Assembly (NCBI RefSeq): GCF_001307195.1
Contig: NZ_CP012808.1
Span: forward strand, 2,852,001 to 2,916,000
Length of the DNA stretch: 64,000 nucleotides
Direction: 5' to 3'
From: Acinetobacter equi
GTDB lineage: Bacteria > Pseudomonadota > Gammaproteobacteria > Pseudomonadales > Moraxellaceae
Shown: positions 48,019 through 58,548 of the stretch, one piece after another
Position numbering within the stretch: the first letter of the stretch is position 1
Layout of the letters: every line of letters starts with the position of its first letter
Translations under genes and position numbers: made by a program
Notes under the pieces: generated by a model
What the model was told of the DNA's origin: nothing
What the model saw: the letters and a program-made list of their open reading frames with translations, nothing else
Databases searched by the model: none

Positions 48019-49410
48019 TTATGAAATTCTCATTCCAACAATAGCTCGATTACCTTGTCGGATTAAAGTAACACGTGCAACAGAACCTTTTTTCAATTGA
48101 GATACAGCTTCAACAAATTGTTCTGCATTTTTAATTTCAGTATTGTTTAACTGAACAATTACATCACCAGGCATAATTCCTGCTGTCGCAGCAAGACCAC
48201 CATGACGAACATCTTGAATTAAAACACCACCTTTTACTTCCAAACGAGCCAATTCCGCAGGTGATAATTCACGAATTGAAACACCTAGAATAGGTCCATC
48301 ACCTGTTTTATTCGCAGTCGAAGATTTTGCTGGAGTATCATCAGGTGCTGTACTTAAAGTTGCCGATTTCTTTTGACGTTTATCATCTCTTAAAATTTCA
48401 AAATCTAAAGTCTGCCCAGGTACTGCACGATTTAAATACGTAAATAATTCTACCGTACTTGAAATTGGCATTCCATTTAATTTTAAAATCACATCACCTG
48501 ATCGTAAACCAGCCTTATCTGCTGGTGAATCAGGTGTTACTTGTGTAATTAAAGAACCTTCGGGCTTCGGTAATTTATAAGCTTCAGCCAAAGTGCGATC
48601 CACATCTTGTAAGCCCACACCTAAATATGCACGAGTTACCTTACCATTTTTCTTTAATTGGTCTGCAACATCCATCGCAACATCTATTGGAATAGAGAAA
48701 GACAAGCCCATGTATCCACCCGTACCACTAAAGATACGTGAGTTCACACCAACCACTTCCCCTTTGGTATTAAATAATGGTCCACCTGAGTTACCAGGGT
48801 TTAATGCAACATCTGTTTGAATAAATGGAACAGTCGTTTCACCGCGCATATTACGCATTTTGGCACTAACAATCCCAGCAGATGCTGAATAGTCAAATCC
48901 AAATGGTGAACCAATTGCCAGTACTGGTTCACCGACTCTTAAGGTATCAACATTACCTGTACTTAATTCAGGAAAGTCTTTTCCTGAAACTTTCAGTAAT
49001 GCAACATCTGTACGTTGGTCACTACCGACAACAGTCGCATCTAATTCACGACGGTCACTCAACATAATTGTCACTTTTGAAGCATTTTCAATGACGTGGT
49101 GATTTGTGAGTAAATAACCATCTTTACTAATAAAAAATGCACTTCCGTAACCTGTTTTTTCTTGCGGAATTTGTCTTTGTGGAATTACCACCTGATTTCC
49201 AAAGAAACGTCTTAAAATATCTGGAATTTGTTGCTGAAGTTGCTCTTCTTCAGATAATTTTTTAACAACATTCACGCTCACAACAGCAGGACCAACTTTT
49301 TCCACCAAATTAGAAAAGTCTACAGGTGAACCCGCCTGTGCTTGTACAGCCACCATCGTTACTGCAGCCGTATATATACATTTTTTAAAAACAGTATTAT
49401 TCATATACAC
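48019..49410 (-). CDS. Periplasmic serine protease, DegP/MucD family
   Basis: The 463-residue protein has a signal peptide (cleavage near QAQAG, residue 26), the catalytic triad His105 (LLTNHHVIENA), Asp135 (DQRTDVALLK) and Ser208 (LNPGNSGGPLF), then two PDZ domains (about residues 265-355 and 375-460). It degrades misfolded envelope proteins. The frame begins with GTG 49410; ATG 49404 is an alternative, and the ribosome-binding site does not clearly choose. MucD-like proteins of Pseudomonas have the same size. Confidence 0.93.
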   Translation of the reverse strand: MYMNNTVFKKCIYTAAVTMVAVQAQAGSPVDFSNLVEKVGPAVVSVNVVKKLSEEEQLQQQIPDILRRFFGNQVVIPQRQIPQEKTGYGSAFFISKDGYLLTNHHVIENASKVTIMLSDRRELDATVVGSDQRTDVALLKVSGKDFPELSTGNVDTLRVGEPVLAIGSPFGFDYSASAGIVSAKMRNMRGETTVPFIQTDVALNPGNSGGPLFNTKGEVVGVNSRIFSGTGGYMGLSFSIPIDVAMDVADQLKKNGKVTRAYLGVGLQDVDRTLAEAYKLPKPEGSLITQVTPDSPADKAGLRSGDVILKLNGMPISSTVELFTYLNRAVPGQTLDFEILRDDKRQKKSATLSTAPDDTPAKSSTANKTGDGPILGVSIRELSPAELARLEVKGGVLIQDVRHGGLAATAGIMPGDVIVQLNNTEIKNAEQFVEAVSQLKKGSVARVTLIRQGNRAIVGMRIS

Positions 49411-49627
49411 AATTCACTCAAAATTTTTCTAAATTTAAACAAGTTGATATTTATCACAAAAAGTATATACCTTACATGCTGATTATGTTTCAAATCACGA
49501 TAAAACATGCATTTAATATACTTTTCGTTACCAAACCTTCATTATTTTTATGTATTTTAGCCGAATTCCTCTTGCATTTTTCAAAAAAAACCGTTGTTAT
49601 TAATAAACTTTTTCTAAAAATTAGCAA

Positions 49628-51262
49628 ATGGACATGCCTAATTCAAATTCTTCTCATCAGTTTGATGTCATTATTGTTGGAAGTGGCGGTGCTGGTTTAA
49701 CACTCGCATTGTCTTTACCCAAACACTTTAAAATTGCAATTCTTGCGAAATCCCATCTGACAGATGCCAGCACATATTATGCTCAAGGTGGCGTCGCAGC
49801 CGTACTAGATAAAACTGATTCATTAGAACAACACATTGATGATACCATGATTGCAGGATCTCACTTATGTGAATTCAATGCAGTAAGACAAACTGTTGAA
49901 GGTGGTCAGGCATCCGTCGACTTTTTACTAAAACAAGGTGTTCAATTCACTCTAGATGACCAAGAACAATTACATTTAACCCGCGAAGGTGGTCATTCGC
50001 ATCGTCGAATTATTCATGCAGCAGATGCTACAGGAAAAGCTATTTCAACCACATTGGTAGAAAGAGCTGAATCTCAAAACAATATACACATCTTCAAACA
50101 CTTTATTGCGATCGATTTAATCACATCTGAAAAACTACATTTAGAAGGTCCAAAGCGTGCTATTGGTCTATATGCACTCGATGAAAAAACAGAAAAAGTG
50201 CATACTTTCTTAGCCCCATTCACAGCATTGGCATGTGGTGGTGCAATGAAAGCTTATCTTTATACATCAAATCCAGATATTGCGACTGGTGATGGTATTG
50301 CAATGGCTTATAGAGCAGGCTGTAGAGTTGCCAATATGGAATTTAACCAATTCCATCCAACATGCTTATATCATCCTCTAGCACGTTCATTTTTAATAAC
50401 AGAGGCAATGCGTGGCGAAGGTGCCTATTTACGTTTACCTGATGGCGAACGCTTTATGCTTCGATTTGATGAACGTGCAGAACTTGCTCCGCGTGATATT
50501 GTCGCACGTGCAATTGATTATGAAATTAAACGCTTAGGTATTCGCCATGTTTGGTTAGATATCACACATAAATCTGAAGATTTTATTCAAGAGCATTTTC
50601 CAACACTCTATCAACGCTTATTAGAACTTGGCATCGATATTACTAAAGAGATGATCCCTGTCGTCCCTGCCGCACACTATACTTGTGGTGGAGTTATGGT
50701 TGATCAACATAGCCAAACTGATATTCAAGGCTTATATGCCATTGGCGAAACATCATATACAGGATTGCACGGCGCTAATCGAATGGCGAGCAATTCCCTT
50801 TTAGAATGTTTTGTTTATGGAATGGCTGCTGCAAAACATATCCAATCTCAATTTGATGCTGATTATCACATTCCTTCTGTTCCTGCTTGGGATGATACTC
50901 AAGTCAATCATCCTGATGAAGATGTCGTTATTTTACAAAACTGGGATGAACTGCGCCAAACTATGTGGAATTACGTAGGAATTGTACGAACAACCAAACG
51001 ATTAGAACGCGCATTACACCGTATTGAAATGCTCAAAAATGAAATTAATGAATATTATCAAGACTACAAAGTCAGTAAGAATTTAATTGAACTGCGTAAT
51101 TTAGTAATGGTATCCGAGATGATTGTTCAATGTGCTTTACAACGCAAAGAATCTCGTGGCTTACACTTCACGCTAGATTATCCTGAACAAGTTTCTGAAC
51201 TCAAAAGAACGGTTCTCATGCCACACAATTTTAGTGTGCAAAAAGAACCGATTAATGCTTAA
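49628..51262 (+). CDS. nadB: L-aspartate oxidase
   Basis: The 544-residue flavoprotein begins [19 protein letters not shown] (FAD dinucleotide fold). It has [17 protein letters not shown], the active-site region [33 protein letters not shown], and [31 protein letters not shown], all diagnostic for NadB rather than fumarate reductase. It oxidises aspartate to iminoaspartate for quinolinate and NAD synthesis. No good ribosome-binding site is seen at ATG 49628; ATG 49634 is an alternative. It is convergent with tmk. Confidence 0.96.
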   Translation: MDMPNSNSSHQFDVIIVGSGGAGLTLALSLPKHFKIAILAKSHLTDASTYYAQGGVAAVLDKTDSLEQHIDDTMIAGSHLCEFNAVRQTVEGGQASVDFLLKQGVQFTLDDQEQLHLTREGGHSHRRIIHAADATGKAISTTLVERAESQNNIHIFKHFIAIDLITSEKLHLEGPKRAIGLYALDEKTEKVHTFLAPFTALACGGAMKAYLYTSNPDIATGDGIAMAYRAGCRVANMEFNQFHPTCLYHPLARSFLITEAMRGEGAYLRLPDGERFMLRFDERAELAPRDIVARAIDYEIKRLGIRHVWLDITHKSEDFIQEHFPTLYQRLLELGIDITKEMIPVVPAAHYTCGGVMVDQHSQTDIQGLYAIGETSYTGLHGANRMASNSLLECFVYGMAAAKHIQSQFDADYHIPSVPAWDDTQVNHPDEDVVILQNWDELRQTMWNYVGIVRTTKRLERALHRIEMLKNEINEYYQDYKVSKNLIELRNLVMVSEMIVQCALQRKESRGLHFTLDYPEQVSELKRTVLMPHNFSVQKEPINA

Positions 51263-51300
51263 TAACACTTCGTTTAAATTGATTTTAATCTTATTAAAAT

Positions 51301-51336
51301 AAAAGAGATTGGTTTTAATACAAACCAATCTCTTTT
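51301..51336. terminator. Bidirectional terminator
   Basis: AAAAGAGATTGGTTT / AAACCAATCTCTTTT, a perfect 15-bp stem between convergent nadB and tmk. Confidence 0.92.
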
Positions 51337-51340
51337 CAAA

Positions 51341-51952
51341 TTATACAGCGTCTAAATAAGCCAAAGCTTGTGCAAATACTTGATCAGGTGTTTGCGTTGC
51401 ATCTAAACGTTTAATACGTTCAGGATATTTTTGCCATAATTGCTCATAGCCAGAACGAACTTTTTCAAAAAATGAAAACTTCTCTTGTTCAAAACGATCA
51501 AGAGCACCTCGTTCACGCGCACGATTCATTCCAATATCAATAGGTGCATCTAACCAAAAAGTAAAATTTGGCATACGAGAAACAAAATTATCATTTAATA
51601 ATTCAAGCTTTTCTTGGCTTAAACCACGTCCTGCACATTGGTAAGCAAAACTTGCATCAGTAAAACGATCACATAGAACTGTTTGACCTTGAGTTAATGC
51701 AGGTTCAATAACTTGTGCCAAATGTTGAGCTCGTGCTGCATACATCAACAACAATTCAGTATCATTACACATACTTTCTTCATGGTTCACTGACAAAAGT
51801 AATGATCGAATTTGTTCAGCCATTGGTGTTCCACCCGGCTCACGTGTCAGAACAACCTGCTTCCCTTGTTGCTCTAAATGAGCATAGATACGTTGAATAA
51901 GCGTCGTTTTACCAACGCCTTCTGTACCTTCAAAACTAATAAACATGCTCAC
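51341..51952 (-). CDS. tmk: Thymidylate kinase
   Basis: The 203-residue protein has the P-loop FEGTEGVGKTTLIQRI, the DRF motif TVLCDRFTDASFAYQCAGRG with TREPGGTPMAEQIR before it, and a LID-like region NRARERGALDRFEQEK. It phosphorylates dTMP to dTDP. It follows mltG by 3 nt in the pabC-mltG-tmk operon. Confidence 0.97.
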   Translation of the reverse strand: MSMFISFEGTEGVGKTTLIQRIYAHLEQQGKQVVLTREPGGTPMAEQIRSLLLSVNHEESMCNDTELLLMYAARAQHLAQVIEPALTQGQTVLCDRFTDASFAYQCAGRGLSQEKLELLNDNFVSRMPNFTFWLDAPIDIGMNRARERGALDRFEQEKFSFFEKVRSGYEQLWQKYPERIKRLDATQTPDQVFAQALAYLDAV

Positions 51953-51955
51953 TCC

Positions 51956-53014
51956 TTATTTCGATCTTAACACTTGCAAATATTCTTGAACTGCACGGTT
52001 ATGATCTGGCAAATTTGAACTAAATTTATGACCGCCATTGCCTGTTGCAACAAAATAAATATTATTTGAATTGTCTGGATGTAATGCTGCTTCAATTGCT
52101 TTTTTACTTGGTAATGCAATTGGTGTTGGCGGTAAACCAGAAATTGTATAAGTGTTATATGCAGTTGGGGTTCTTAAATCATTACGCGTAATATTACCTT
52201 TATATTTATCGCCCATACCATAAATTACAGTCGGATCTGTTTGTAGACGCATCCCCATTTTTAAACGACGTGCAAATACACCAGATACTTGCTCTAACTC
52301 AGCATCTACATTGGTTTCTTTTTCAATAATTGAAGCCATAATGAGTGCTTCATATTTATCTTTATAAGGTAAATCTGGTGCTCTATTTTCCCAAGCTTCA
52401 TCTAAAGCTTTCATTTGTCGGCTATATAAGTCTTTTAAGATTTTTTTATCTGACTCACCTTTTGCATAGAAATATGTATCTGGAGCAAATAAACCTTCAG
52501 GATGATTCAACGGAATATCTAAAGCTTTTAATAACTCTTCATCAGATAAATGACTCACCTCATGTGTAACCAAATCATCTTTTTTCAAGTTATTGATCAA
52601 ATCTTTAAACGTTGTACCTTCAATCACCAAAATACGATTTAATTGTGCATTATCCGAATTAGACACCATTTCTAAAACTTGGCGAATACTAGTTCCTTTT
52701 GGAATTTCATAAACACCAGCTTTCATCGTGTCATGAATAAAAAATTTCTGATACAACTTTAAAACAAGTGGAAAACTTGCTTTATCTTCTTTTGCTAAAC
52801 GATCAATAAATCTAGAATAAGTATCGCCCTGACCAATTGAAAGCATTTGCTTATTACCCTCTACAGGATAACTTTTAAACAAACTACTCCATAACACACA
52901 CGCAACAACAATAACTAACGTAATGAACGCAATTAAATATTTTTTTAAAGAAAACTGACTTTGGGCTTTATTGCTTTTTTTCTTGGCTTTTGGGTGAGTT
53001 TTAGGCGTAGACAT
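51956..53014 (-). CDS. mltG: Endolytic murein transglycosylase
   Basis: The 352-residue protein has a cytoplasmic lysine-rich start, one membrane span (LIAFITLVIVVACVLWSSLF, about residues 28-47), a LysM-like segment, and the YceG catalytic domain with ALIMASIIEKETNVDAE (catalytic Glu), GMRLQTDPTVIYGMG and NTYTISGLPPTPIALPS. MltG cuts nascent glycan strands in the periplasm and may set chain length. It lies 3 nt after pabC and 3 nt before tmk. Confidence 0.96.
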   Translation of the reverse strand: MSTPKTHPKAKKKSNKAQSQFSLKKYLIAFITLVIVVACVLWSSLFKSYPVEGNKQMLSIGQGDTYSRFIDRLAKEDKASFPLVLKLYQKFFIHDTMKAGVYEIPKGTSIRQVLEMVSNSDNAQLNRILVIEGTTFKDLINNLKKDDLVTHEVSHLSDEELLKALDIPLNHPEGLFAPDTYFYAKGESDKKILKDLYSRQMKALDEAWENRAPDLPYKDKYEALIMASIIEKETNVDAELEQVSGVFARRLKMGMRLQTDPTVIYGMGDKYKGNITRNDLRTPTAYNTYTISGLPPTPIALPSKKAIEAALHPDNSNNIYFVATGNGGHKFSSNLPDHNRAVQEYLQVLRSK

Positions 53015-53017
53015 AAA

Positions 53018-53827
53018 TTAAGACATCTGATTTAAATGGAGAGAGTTAAAAAGATCAACGCATACTTGCGAATCTAAACTTTGCTGATCAAGCTGCGTAA
53101 CAATTTTCATTGGATTTAAAGCATTACAGAAAAATAGACTTTGAATATTTTCAATTTCATCAATATGAATCGAACTTTGCTCGCATTCTATATTGTATTG
53201 CTGCATTCGTCGCAAAATTTCTGCACGCATAATTCCGTGAACGCCATTATAACGAAGTTCTGGTGTAATCCATCTATTCTTTATACGAATAAAACAATTA
53301 CTGCTCACCCCTTCAACAATATTCCCTTGAAGATCACAAGCAATTGCTTCAGCCCAACCCTTTTCATCTGCTTCTTTTTTTAATAAAACCTGTTCAAGCC
53401 GATTTAACGTTTTTAACCCAACAATATTCGGCATACTAAATCCCATACGCTGAGCTAAAATTCCAGCTTGAATAAATTCTGGCTGAAAATCATTTGTTTG
53501 CTTTGGGTAATAATAAACCCATAAATCTGCATCATGATCAGGTAAGCTATAACCACGCTGCCCATTGCCACGACTAATGACAATTTTAAGTATTCCATTT
53601 ACTAATTCTTGTGCATTAATCTGCTTTAAACTTGCTTCTATTAATTCAACATCAAATTTTAAAAATAGTTTTTCACATGCTAAAGCTAAACGTGCGAGAT
53701 GTAAATCAAGTAACTCAATCCGTCCATTTCGTATACGTGCAGTACTAAAACAGCCATCACCATAATGAAATGCACGGTCTATTAATGAAATATAATCTGT
53801 TTCTAATGCATTTTTAAAACATTTCAT
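53018..53827 (-). CDS. pabC: Aminodeoxychorismate lyase
   Basis: The 269-residue protein is a PLP-dependent class IV enzyme. It has RAFHYGDGCFSTARIRNG at the N terminus, the lysine region VGLKTLNRLEQVLLKKEA and the EGVSSNCFIR cofactor-binding loop. It releases pyruvate from aminodeoxychorismate to give 4-aminobenzoate for folate. It is first in the pabC-mltG-tmk operon, divergent from the sulfate-binding protein gene. Confidence 0.93.
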   Translation of the reverse strand: MKCFKNALETDYISLIDRAFHYGDGCFSTARIRNGRIELLDLHLARLALACEKLFLKFDVELIEASLKQINAQELVNGILKIVISRGNGQRGYSLPDHDADLWVYYYPKQTNDFQPEFIQAGILAQRMGFSMPNIVGLKTLNRLEQVLLKKEADEKGWAEAIACDLQGNIVEGVSSNCFIRIKNRWITPELRYNGVHGIMRAEILRRMQQYNIECEQSSIHIDEIENIQSLFFCNALNPMKIVTQLDQQSLDSQVCVDLFNSLHLNQMS

Positions 53828-53989
53828 CTGAAATTCATTCCTTTATTTCACTGCTTATTTTAGGTAAAAATTCACAACTTTCTATTTCTTTTTTATTCAT
53901 ATAAAATTCATTTTTTATTATTTTTTTGAAAAAGCAACTAGCGTTATTCTTGCCACATCTTATAAAGCATTTAAAAATTTGAGGCACAC

Positions 53990-55000
53990 ATGGATTTCTC
54001 AAAATTAAAACTCGGGGTACTTGCAGCACTCATCTCAGCAACTGCATTTACTGCATCAGCAAAGGACTTCCTCAACGTTTCTTATGATCCTACACGCGAA
54101 TTGTACGATGACGTTAATAAAAATTTTGGTAAATACTGGGAAAGCCGCACAGGTCAAAAAATTAACTTCAAACAATCTCATGGTGGGTCAGGTAAACAAG
54201 CTCGTGCTGTAATTGACGGATTAGATGCAGATGTAGTGACCTTAGCACTCGCAGCAGATATTGATGCAATTGCAGAAAAAACAAAACTACTCCCTAAAGA
54301 TTGGCAAAAGAAACTACCAGATAACTCCACACCTTATACATCAACAATTGTTTTCTTGGTTCGTAAAGGTAATCCCAAAGGGATTAAAGATTGGAATGAT
54401 TTAGTTAAACCAGATGTAGAAATTATTACACCTAATCCAAAAACATCAGGTGGGGCTCGTTGGAATTATTTAGCAGCTTGGGCATATGCTAAAAACCAAC
54501 CTGGTGGCACTGATGCTTCAGCACAAGAATTTGTACGTCAAATCTATAAAAATACAAAAGTACTCGATTCTGGTGCACGTGGCTCTACAACAACATTTGC
54601 TGAACGTGGTATTGGTGATGTTCTATTGGCTTGGGAAAATGAAGCACATCTCGCTTTACGTGAACAGCCTGGTAAATTTGAAATTGTGACACCGTCTCTT
54701 TCTATTTTAGCAGAACCACCTGTTGCTGTTGTTGAAAAAAATGCAGAGAAAAAAGGTAATCTTTACTTAGCAAAAGGTTATCTAAACTTCCTTTACTCAC
54801 CGTTAGGACAAGAAATTGCAGCACGTAATTTTTACCGTCCAAGAAATCAGGCTGTTTTAGCAAAATATCAAAAAACCTTTAAACCACTCAAATTAGTCAC
54901 AATTGACCAAGAATTTGGTGGCTGGGATAAAGTTCAAAAAGAACATTTCGAAAATGGTGGCGTGTTTGACAAAATTGTTGCAGCGAATAGCGGTAAATAA
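53990..55000 (+). CDS. Sulfate/thiosulfate ABC transporter, periplasmic binding protein
   Basis: The 336-residue protein has a signal peptide (cleavage after TASA, about residue 24) and then the sulfate-binding signature [34 protein letters not shown], and [19 protein letters not shown]. The anion is held by backbone and SGGS-type serine contacts in this family. It is the first gene of a sulfate-import operon with cysT, cysW and cysA. Sbp or CysP naming cannot be decided by eye. GAGG lies before the start. Confidence 0.93.
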   Translation: MDFSKLKLGVLAALISATAFTASAKDFLNVSYDPTRELYDDVNKNFGKYWESRTGQKINFKQSHGGSGKQARAVIDGLDADVVTLALAADIDAIAEKTKLLPKDWQKKLPDNSTPYTSTIVFLVRKGNPKGIKDWNDLVKPDVEIITPNPKTSGGARWNYLAAWAYAKNQPGGTDASAQEFVRQIYKNTKVLDSGARGSTTTFAERGIGDVLLAWENEAHLALREQPGKFEIVTPSLSILAEPPVAVVEKNAEKKGNLYLAKGYLNFLYSPLGQEIAARNFYRPRNQAVLAKYQKTFKPLKLVTIDQEFGGWDKVQKEHFENGGVFDKIVAANSGK

Positions 55001-55027
55001 TTAATTGAAGAATTAAGGAGTAAGCAC

Positions 55028-55636
55028 ATGACACATACTGTAATTGTTCCTGGTGTTGGTGGTAGTGAAGCTAACCATTGGCAATCATGGTTACAACAGC
55101 AACTCATGTGCTGCTCTCGCGTACAGCAAAAAAATTGGAATTTACCAATTCTTCAAATTTGGGTAAATGAATGTATAAAGACTTTAGAAGCCATTCAAAG
55201 TCATGATATTCAAATTGTGGCTCATAGCTTTGGTTGTTTAACTACAGTTGCTGCCTTAGCACAGCATTCAGAGCTGAACCTTAAAGTGAAAAATATTGTA
55301 TTAGTTGCACCCGCAAATCCTGCGCGTTTTAGTGAAAGTGGTTTTGCAACCTCGCAATCTAATAATTATCTCACTTATTTTCAGCAGTTAAAAATTCAAG
55401 TTCCTGCCACACTTATCATTAGTGAAAATGATCCTTGGTTAAGTTTTGAAGATGCAAATGAACTTACAAAGGCTTGGCATTTATCACCAGTAAATCTAGG
55501 TCAAGTTGGTCATATTAATGTTGCTTCTGGATTTGGTCCTTTTCCTGAAATATTAAATTATTTAATTTCAGAAAAGACTATGCAACATATCAATATTTCT
55601 GATGACAGCAAGTATTTATTTAAATTTGCTTTTTGA
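55028..55636 (+). CDS. RBBP9/YdeN-family alpha/beta hydrolase
   Basis: The 202-residue protein is a small alpha/beta hydrolase with nucleophile Ser in VAHSFGCLT, an acid in ISENDPWLSFEDA and a His in QVGHINVASGFG; the IVPGVGGSEANHWQSW start is typical of RBBP9/YdeN. It is embedded between the sulfate-binding protein and cysT genes, so it is coexpressed with sulfate uptake, but its substrate is unknown. Similar esterases occur in sulfur-starvation operons of pseudomonads. AAGGAG precedes the start. Confidence 0.85.
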   Translation: MTHTVIVPGVGGSEANHWQSWLQQQLMCCSRVQQKNWNLPILQIWVNECIKTLEAIQSHDIQIVAHSFGCLTTVAALAQHSELNLKVKNIVLVAPANPARFSESGFATSQSNNYLTYFQQLKIQVPATLIISENDPWLSFEDANELTKAWHLSPVNLGQVGHINVASGFGPFPEILNYLISEKTMQHINISDDSKYLFKFAF

Positions 55637-55713
55637 ATCACGCAAATTATGCTTGTTTTAAATTTCATTTTCGCTGGCAAATTTTGTCAGCATTCTCTCT
55701 TTGAGGAGTAATC

Positions 55714-56547
55714 ATGTCGCAGCGATCCCGAGTGCTGCCAGGATTTGGTCTTTCTCTAGGCTTTACCCTAGCGTATTTATCCCTAATTGTTCTTATTCCT
55801 TTATCTGCAGTGTTTATTAAATCACTTGGTATTGGATGGGATGGATTATGGGAAATTCTATCTTCAGAGCGTATTTTGGCATCTTTAAGATTAAGTTTTA
55901 GTGCTGCAATTATTGCTGCACTTGTAAACGTAATTTTTGGACTACTTTTGGCTTGGTGTTTAGTTCGTTATACCTTCCCAGGCAAACGTATTGTTGATGC
56001 TTTAGTCGATTTACCTTTTGCCCTACCAACAGCTGTTGCAGGCATTGCCTTAACTTCTCTTTATGCTTCTACAGGTTGGATTGGACAATACTTAGAACCT
56101 ATGGGAATTAAAGTCGCTTATACCCCTATTGGTATTACCTTAGCCTTAATTTTTGTTGGTTTACCATTCGTTGTTCGTACAGTTCAACCTGTATTGAGTG
56201 ATTTAGAAACTGAACTTGAAGAAGCCGCATCTGCATTAGGTGCTAATCGCCTTCAAATTGTGACTAAAATTATTTTCCCAATTTTGCTTCCTGCATTAAT
56301 TACAGGCTTCGCATTATCGTTCGCACGTGGCGTAGGTGAATATGGTTCAGTTATTTTCATTGCAGGCAACCAACCTTTTAAAACAGAAATTGCACCATTG
56401 ATGATTATTTCTCGTTTAGAAGAATATGATTATGCAGCTGCGACAACGATTGCTGTGGTAATGCTTGTAATTTCATTTGCAATCTTGTTCTTAATTAATT
56501 TACTACAAGCATGGGCAAGCCGTCGTACAGGGAGATCTGCTCGATGA
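55714..56547 (+). CDS. cysT: Sulfate ABC transporter permease CysT
   Basis: The 277-residue protein has about six membrane spans and the permease EAA-like loop [52 protein letters not shown] sequence ([20 protein letters not shown]) marks the sulfate/molybdate class. It forms the channel with CysW, driven by CysA. GAGGAG lies before the start, and the stop overlaps the cysW start by 4 nt. Confidence 0.95.
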   Translation: MSQRSRVLPGFGLSLGFTLAYLSLIVLIPLSAVFIKSLGIGWDGLWEILSSERILASLRLSFSAAIIAALVNVIFGLLLAWCLVRYTFPGKRIVDALVDLPFALPTAVAGIALTSLYASTGWIGQYLEPMGIKVAYTPIGITLALIFVGLPFVVRTVQPVLSDLETELEEAASALGANRLQIVTKIIFPILLPALITGFALSFARGVGEYGSVIFIAGNQPFKTEIAPLMIISRLEEYDYAAATTIAVVMLVISFAILFLINLLQAWASRRTGRSAR

Positions 56548-57431
56548 ATATTAATGCAAATGCACTTGCGAAAAAATTGCAATCTAGAGATGCCACACGT
56601 GAACCAACATGGGTACGTATTACTTTATTAGTTATTGCACTGATTTTTTTCTTAAGCTGTTTAATCCTTCCACTAATCTTAGTATTTGTAGAAGCGTTTA
56701 AACAAGGCATGAATGTGTACTTTAATGCACTTGTACAGCCAGACACATTATCTGCAGTTAAGCTCACTCTATTAACAGCAGCTATTGCAGTACCATTAAA
56801 TGTGGTATTTGGTGTTGCAGCAGCATGGGCTGTTGCTAAATTCAATTTCCGTGGAAAATCTATTTTAACCACGATTATTGATTTACCATTTGCAGTGTCA
56901 CCTGTTATTGCAGGTTTAATGCTTGTCCTTATTTTTGGTACACAAGGCTGGTTTGGTGGCTGGTTACTCGATCACGATATTAAAATTTTATATGCAATTC
57001 CTGCTATTGTGATTGCAACGATTTTTATTACCGTTCCTTTTGTTGCACGTGAACTTATTCCACTTATGGAAGCTCAAGGTACAGAAGAAGAAGAAGCTGC
57101 TATCGTATTAGGTGCCTCAGGTTGGCAAACCTTTTGGAAAGTTACGCTCCCAAATATCAAATGGGGTCTAATCTACGGCGTCATTCTTTGTAATGCTCGT
57201 GCAATGGGTGAGTTCGGTGCTGTTTCTGTCGTGTCAGGTCATATTCGTGGAGAAACCAATACACTCCCTCTTTATGTAGAAATTCTCTATAACGAATATA
57301 CCTTTAGTGCAGCATTTGCAGTGTCTTCGCTATTAGCTTTCCTTGCCATCATTACTTTAATCTTAAAAACTTGGGTTGAAGCACGCCAAGAAAAGCAAGA
57401 TCAACGTAACGAAGATTCAACAGTTTCTTAA
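56544..57431 (+). CDS. cysW: Sulfate ABC transporter permease CysW
   Basis: ATG 56544 overlaps the cysT stop (ATGA) and is preceded by AGGGAGA eight bases upstream, giving 295 residues; the longer frame from 56511 is not needed. It has about six spans, [20 protein letters not shown] and the ATP-binding-protein coupling loop [25 protein letters not shown]. It pairs with CysT in the inner membrane. Confidence 0.95.
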   Translation: MNINANALAKKLQSRDATREPTWVRITLLVIALIFFLSCLILPLILVFVEAFKQGMNVYFNALVQPDTLSAVKLTLLTAAIAVPLNVVFGVAAAWAVAKFNFRGKSILTTIIDLPFAVSPVIAGLMLVLIFGTQGWFGGWLLDHDIKILYAIPAIVIATIFITVPFVARELIPLMEAQGTEEEEAAIVLGASGWQTFWKVTLPNIKWGLIYGVILCNARAMGEFGAVSVVSGHIRGETNTLPLYVEILYNEYTFSAAFAVSSLLAFLAIITLILKTWVEARQEKQDQRNEDSTVS

Positions 57432-57442
57432 GGAATGACCTC

Positions 57443-58504
57443 ATGAGTATTCAAGTTAAAAATATTGAAAAACACTTTGGTGCATTCCATGCACTTAAAA
57501 ACATCTCTCTTGATTTTCCAGATGGTCAATTGGTGGCATTACTTGGTCCATCTGGCTGTGGTAAAACAACACTTTTACGTATTATTGCAGGCTTAGAATC
57601 TGCAGATCGTGGACAAGTCATTTTAGAAGGACAAGATGCAACAAATGTTCATGTACGTGAACGTGAAGTTGGCTTTGTTTTCCAGCATTATGCGCTTTTC
57701 CGTCATATGACGGTATTTGACAATATTGCTTTTGGTTTACGCGTACGTCCTCGTTCAACTCGCCCATCTGAAGCAGAGATTAAAAAACGCGTAACTCGCT
57801 TGCTTGATTTAGTTCAACTTGGATTTTTGGCAGATCGTTATCCTGCTCAATTATCGGGTGGCCAACGTCAACGTATTGCGCTTGCACGTGCTCTAGCTGT
57901 AGAACCACGCGTATTATTACTTGATGAACCCTTTGGTGCACTTGATGCCAAGGTTCGTAAAGAATTACGTCGTTGGTTACGTACTTTGCATGATGAACTT
58001 CATATCACTTCTATTTTTGTAACACATGACCAAGAAGAAGCACTAGAAGTTGCCGATCAAATTGTTGTCATGAACAAAGGTGACGTTGAACAGATTGGTT
58101 CACCTCGTGAAGTATATGAAAGACCAGCAACACCTTTTGTATTTGACTTCTTAGGTCAGGCGAATCGTTTTGAAGGAATTAACCATAACGGTATTATTCA
58201 AATTGGTGAAGACCGTATTCAGCTTCCAAATGCGCAAAATCTACCACAAGGTGATGTGATTGCATTTGCACGACCAAATGAATTACATATTCATGCACAA
58301 CCTCAACCAAATGCTATTCAAGCAATATTCTTGCGTGAAGTATGGATTGCTGGAAAAGTGGTTGCTGAGCTTAATGACCGCCAAGGTAATTTAATTGAAA
58401 TTTCTTTAACACCTGAAGAATCTAGATTACATCAATTCCGTCCAAACCAAACAGTTTGGTTAAGTGCTACCAACTTGCATTTATTTGAAAACCAAGTCGC
58501 ATAA
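57443..58504 (+). CDS. cysA: Sulfate ABC transporter ATP-binding protein CysA
   Basis: The 353-residue ATPase has Walker [18 protein letters not shown], the Q-loop FQHYALF, signature [16 protein letters not shown], Walker [13 protein letters not shown] and the H-loop [12 protein letters not shown]-terminal TOBE-type regulatory domain follows (about residues 240-350). It powers sulfate/thiosulfate import. It follows cysW by 11 nt. Confidence 0.96.
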   Translation: MSIQVKNIEKHFGAFHALKNISLDFPDGQLVALLGPSGCGKTTLLRIIAGLESADRGQVILEGQDATNVHVREREVGFVFQHYALFRHMTVFDNIAFGLRVRPRSTRPSEAEIKKRVTRLLDLVQLGFLADRYPAQLSGGQRQRIALARALAVEPRVLLLDEPFGALDAKVRKELRRWLRTLHDELHITSIFVTHDQEEALEVADQIVVMNKGDVEQIGSPREVYERPATPFVFDFLGQANRFEGINHNGIIQIGEDRIQLPNAQNLPQGDVIAFARPNELHIHAQPQPNAIQAIFLREVWIAGKVVAELNDRQGNLIEISLTPEESRLHQFRPNQTVWLSATNLHLFENQVA

Positions 58505-58510
58505 GACTTT

Positions 58511-58530
58511 GATGGGGGCTTCCCCCCATC
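58511..58530 (+). repeat. GC-rich hairpin between cysA and the cysB-type gene
   Basis: GATGGGGG / CCCCCATC, a perfect 8-bp stem with a tiny loop, stands out in this AT-rich DNA. No T run follows, so read-through into the regulator is expected. Confidence 0.6.
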
Positions 58531-58548
58531 CCTTAAGGAACACAGGGT

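Noticed and set aside
49476..49700. A 74-residue open frame upstream of and overlapping nadB
   Set aside because: It overlaps the nadB start in another frame, lacks a ribosome-binding site, and reads as hydrophobic AT-rich noise.
53835..54029. A 64-residue minus-strand frame ending just before pabC, with an inner 21-codon frame that could be a leader peptide
   Set aside because: It overlaps the start of the sulfate-binding protein gene and no ribosome-binding site precedes either start.
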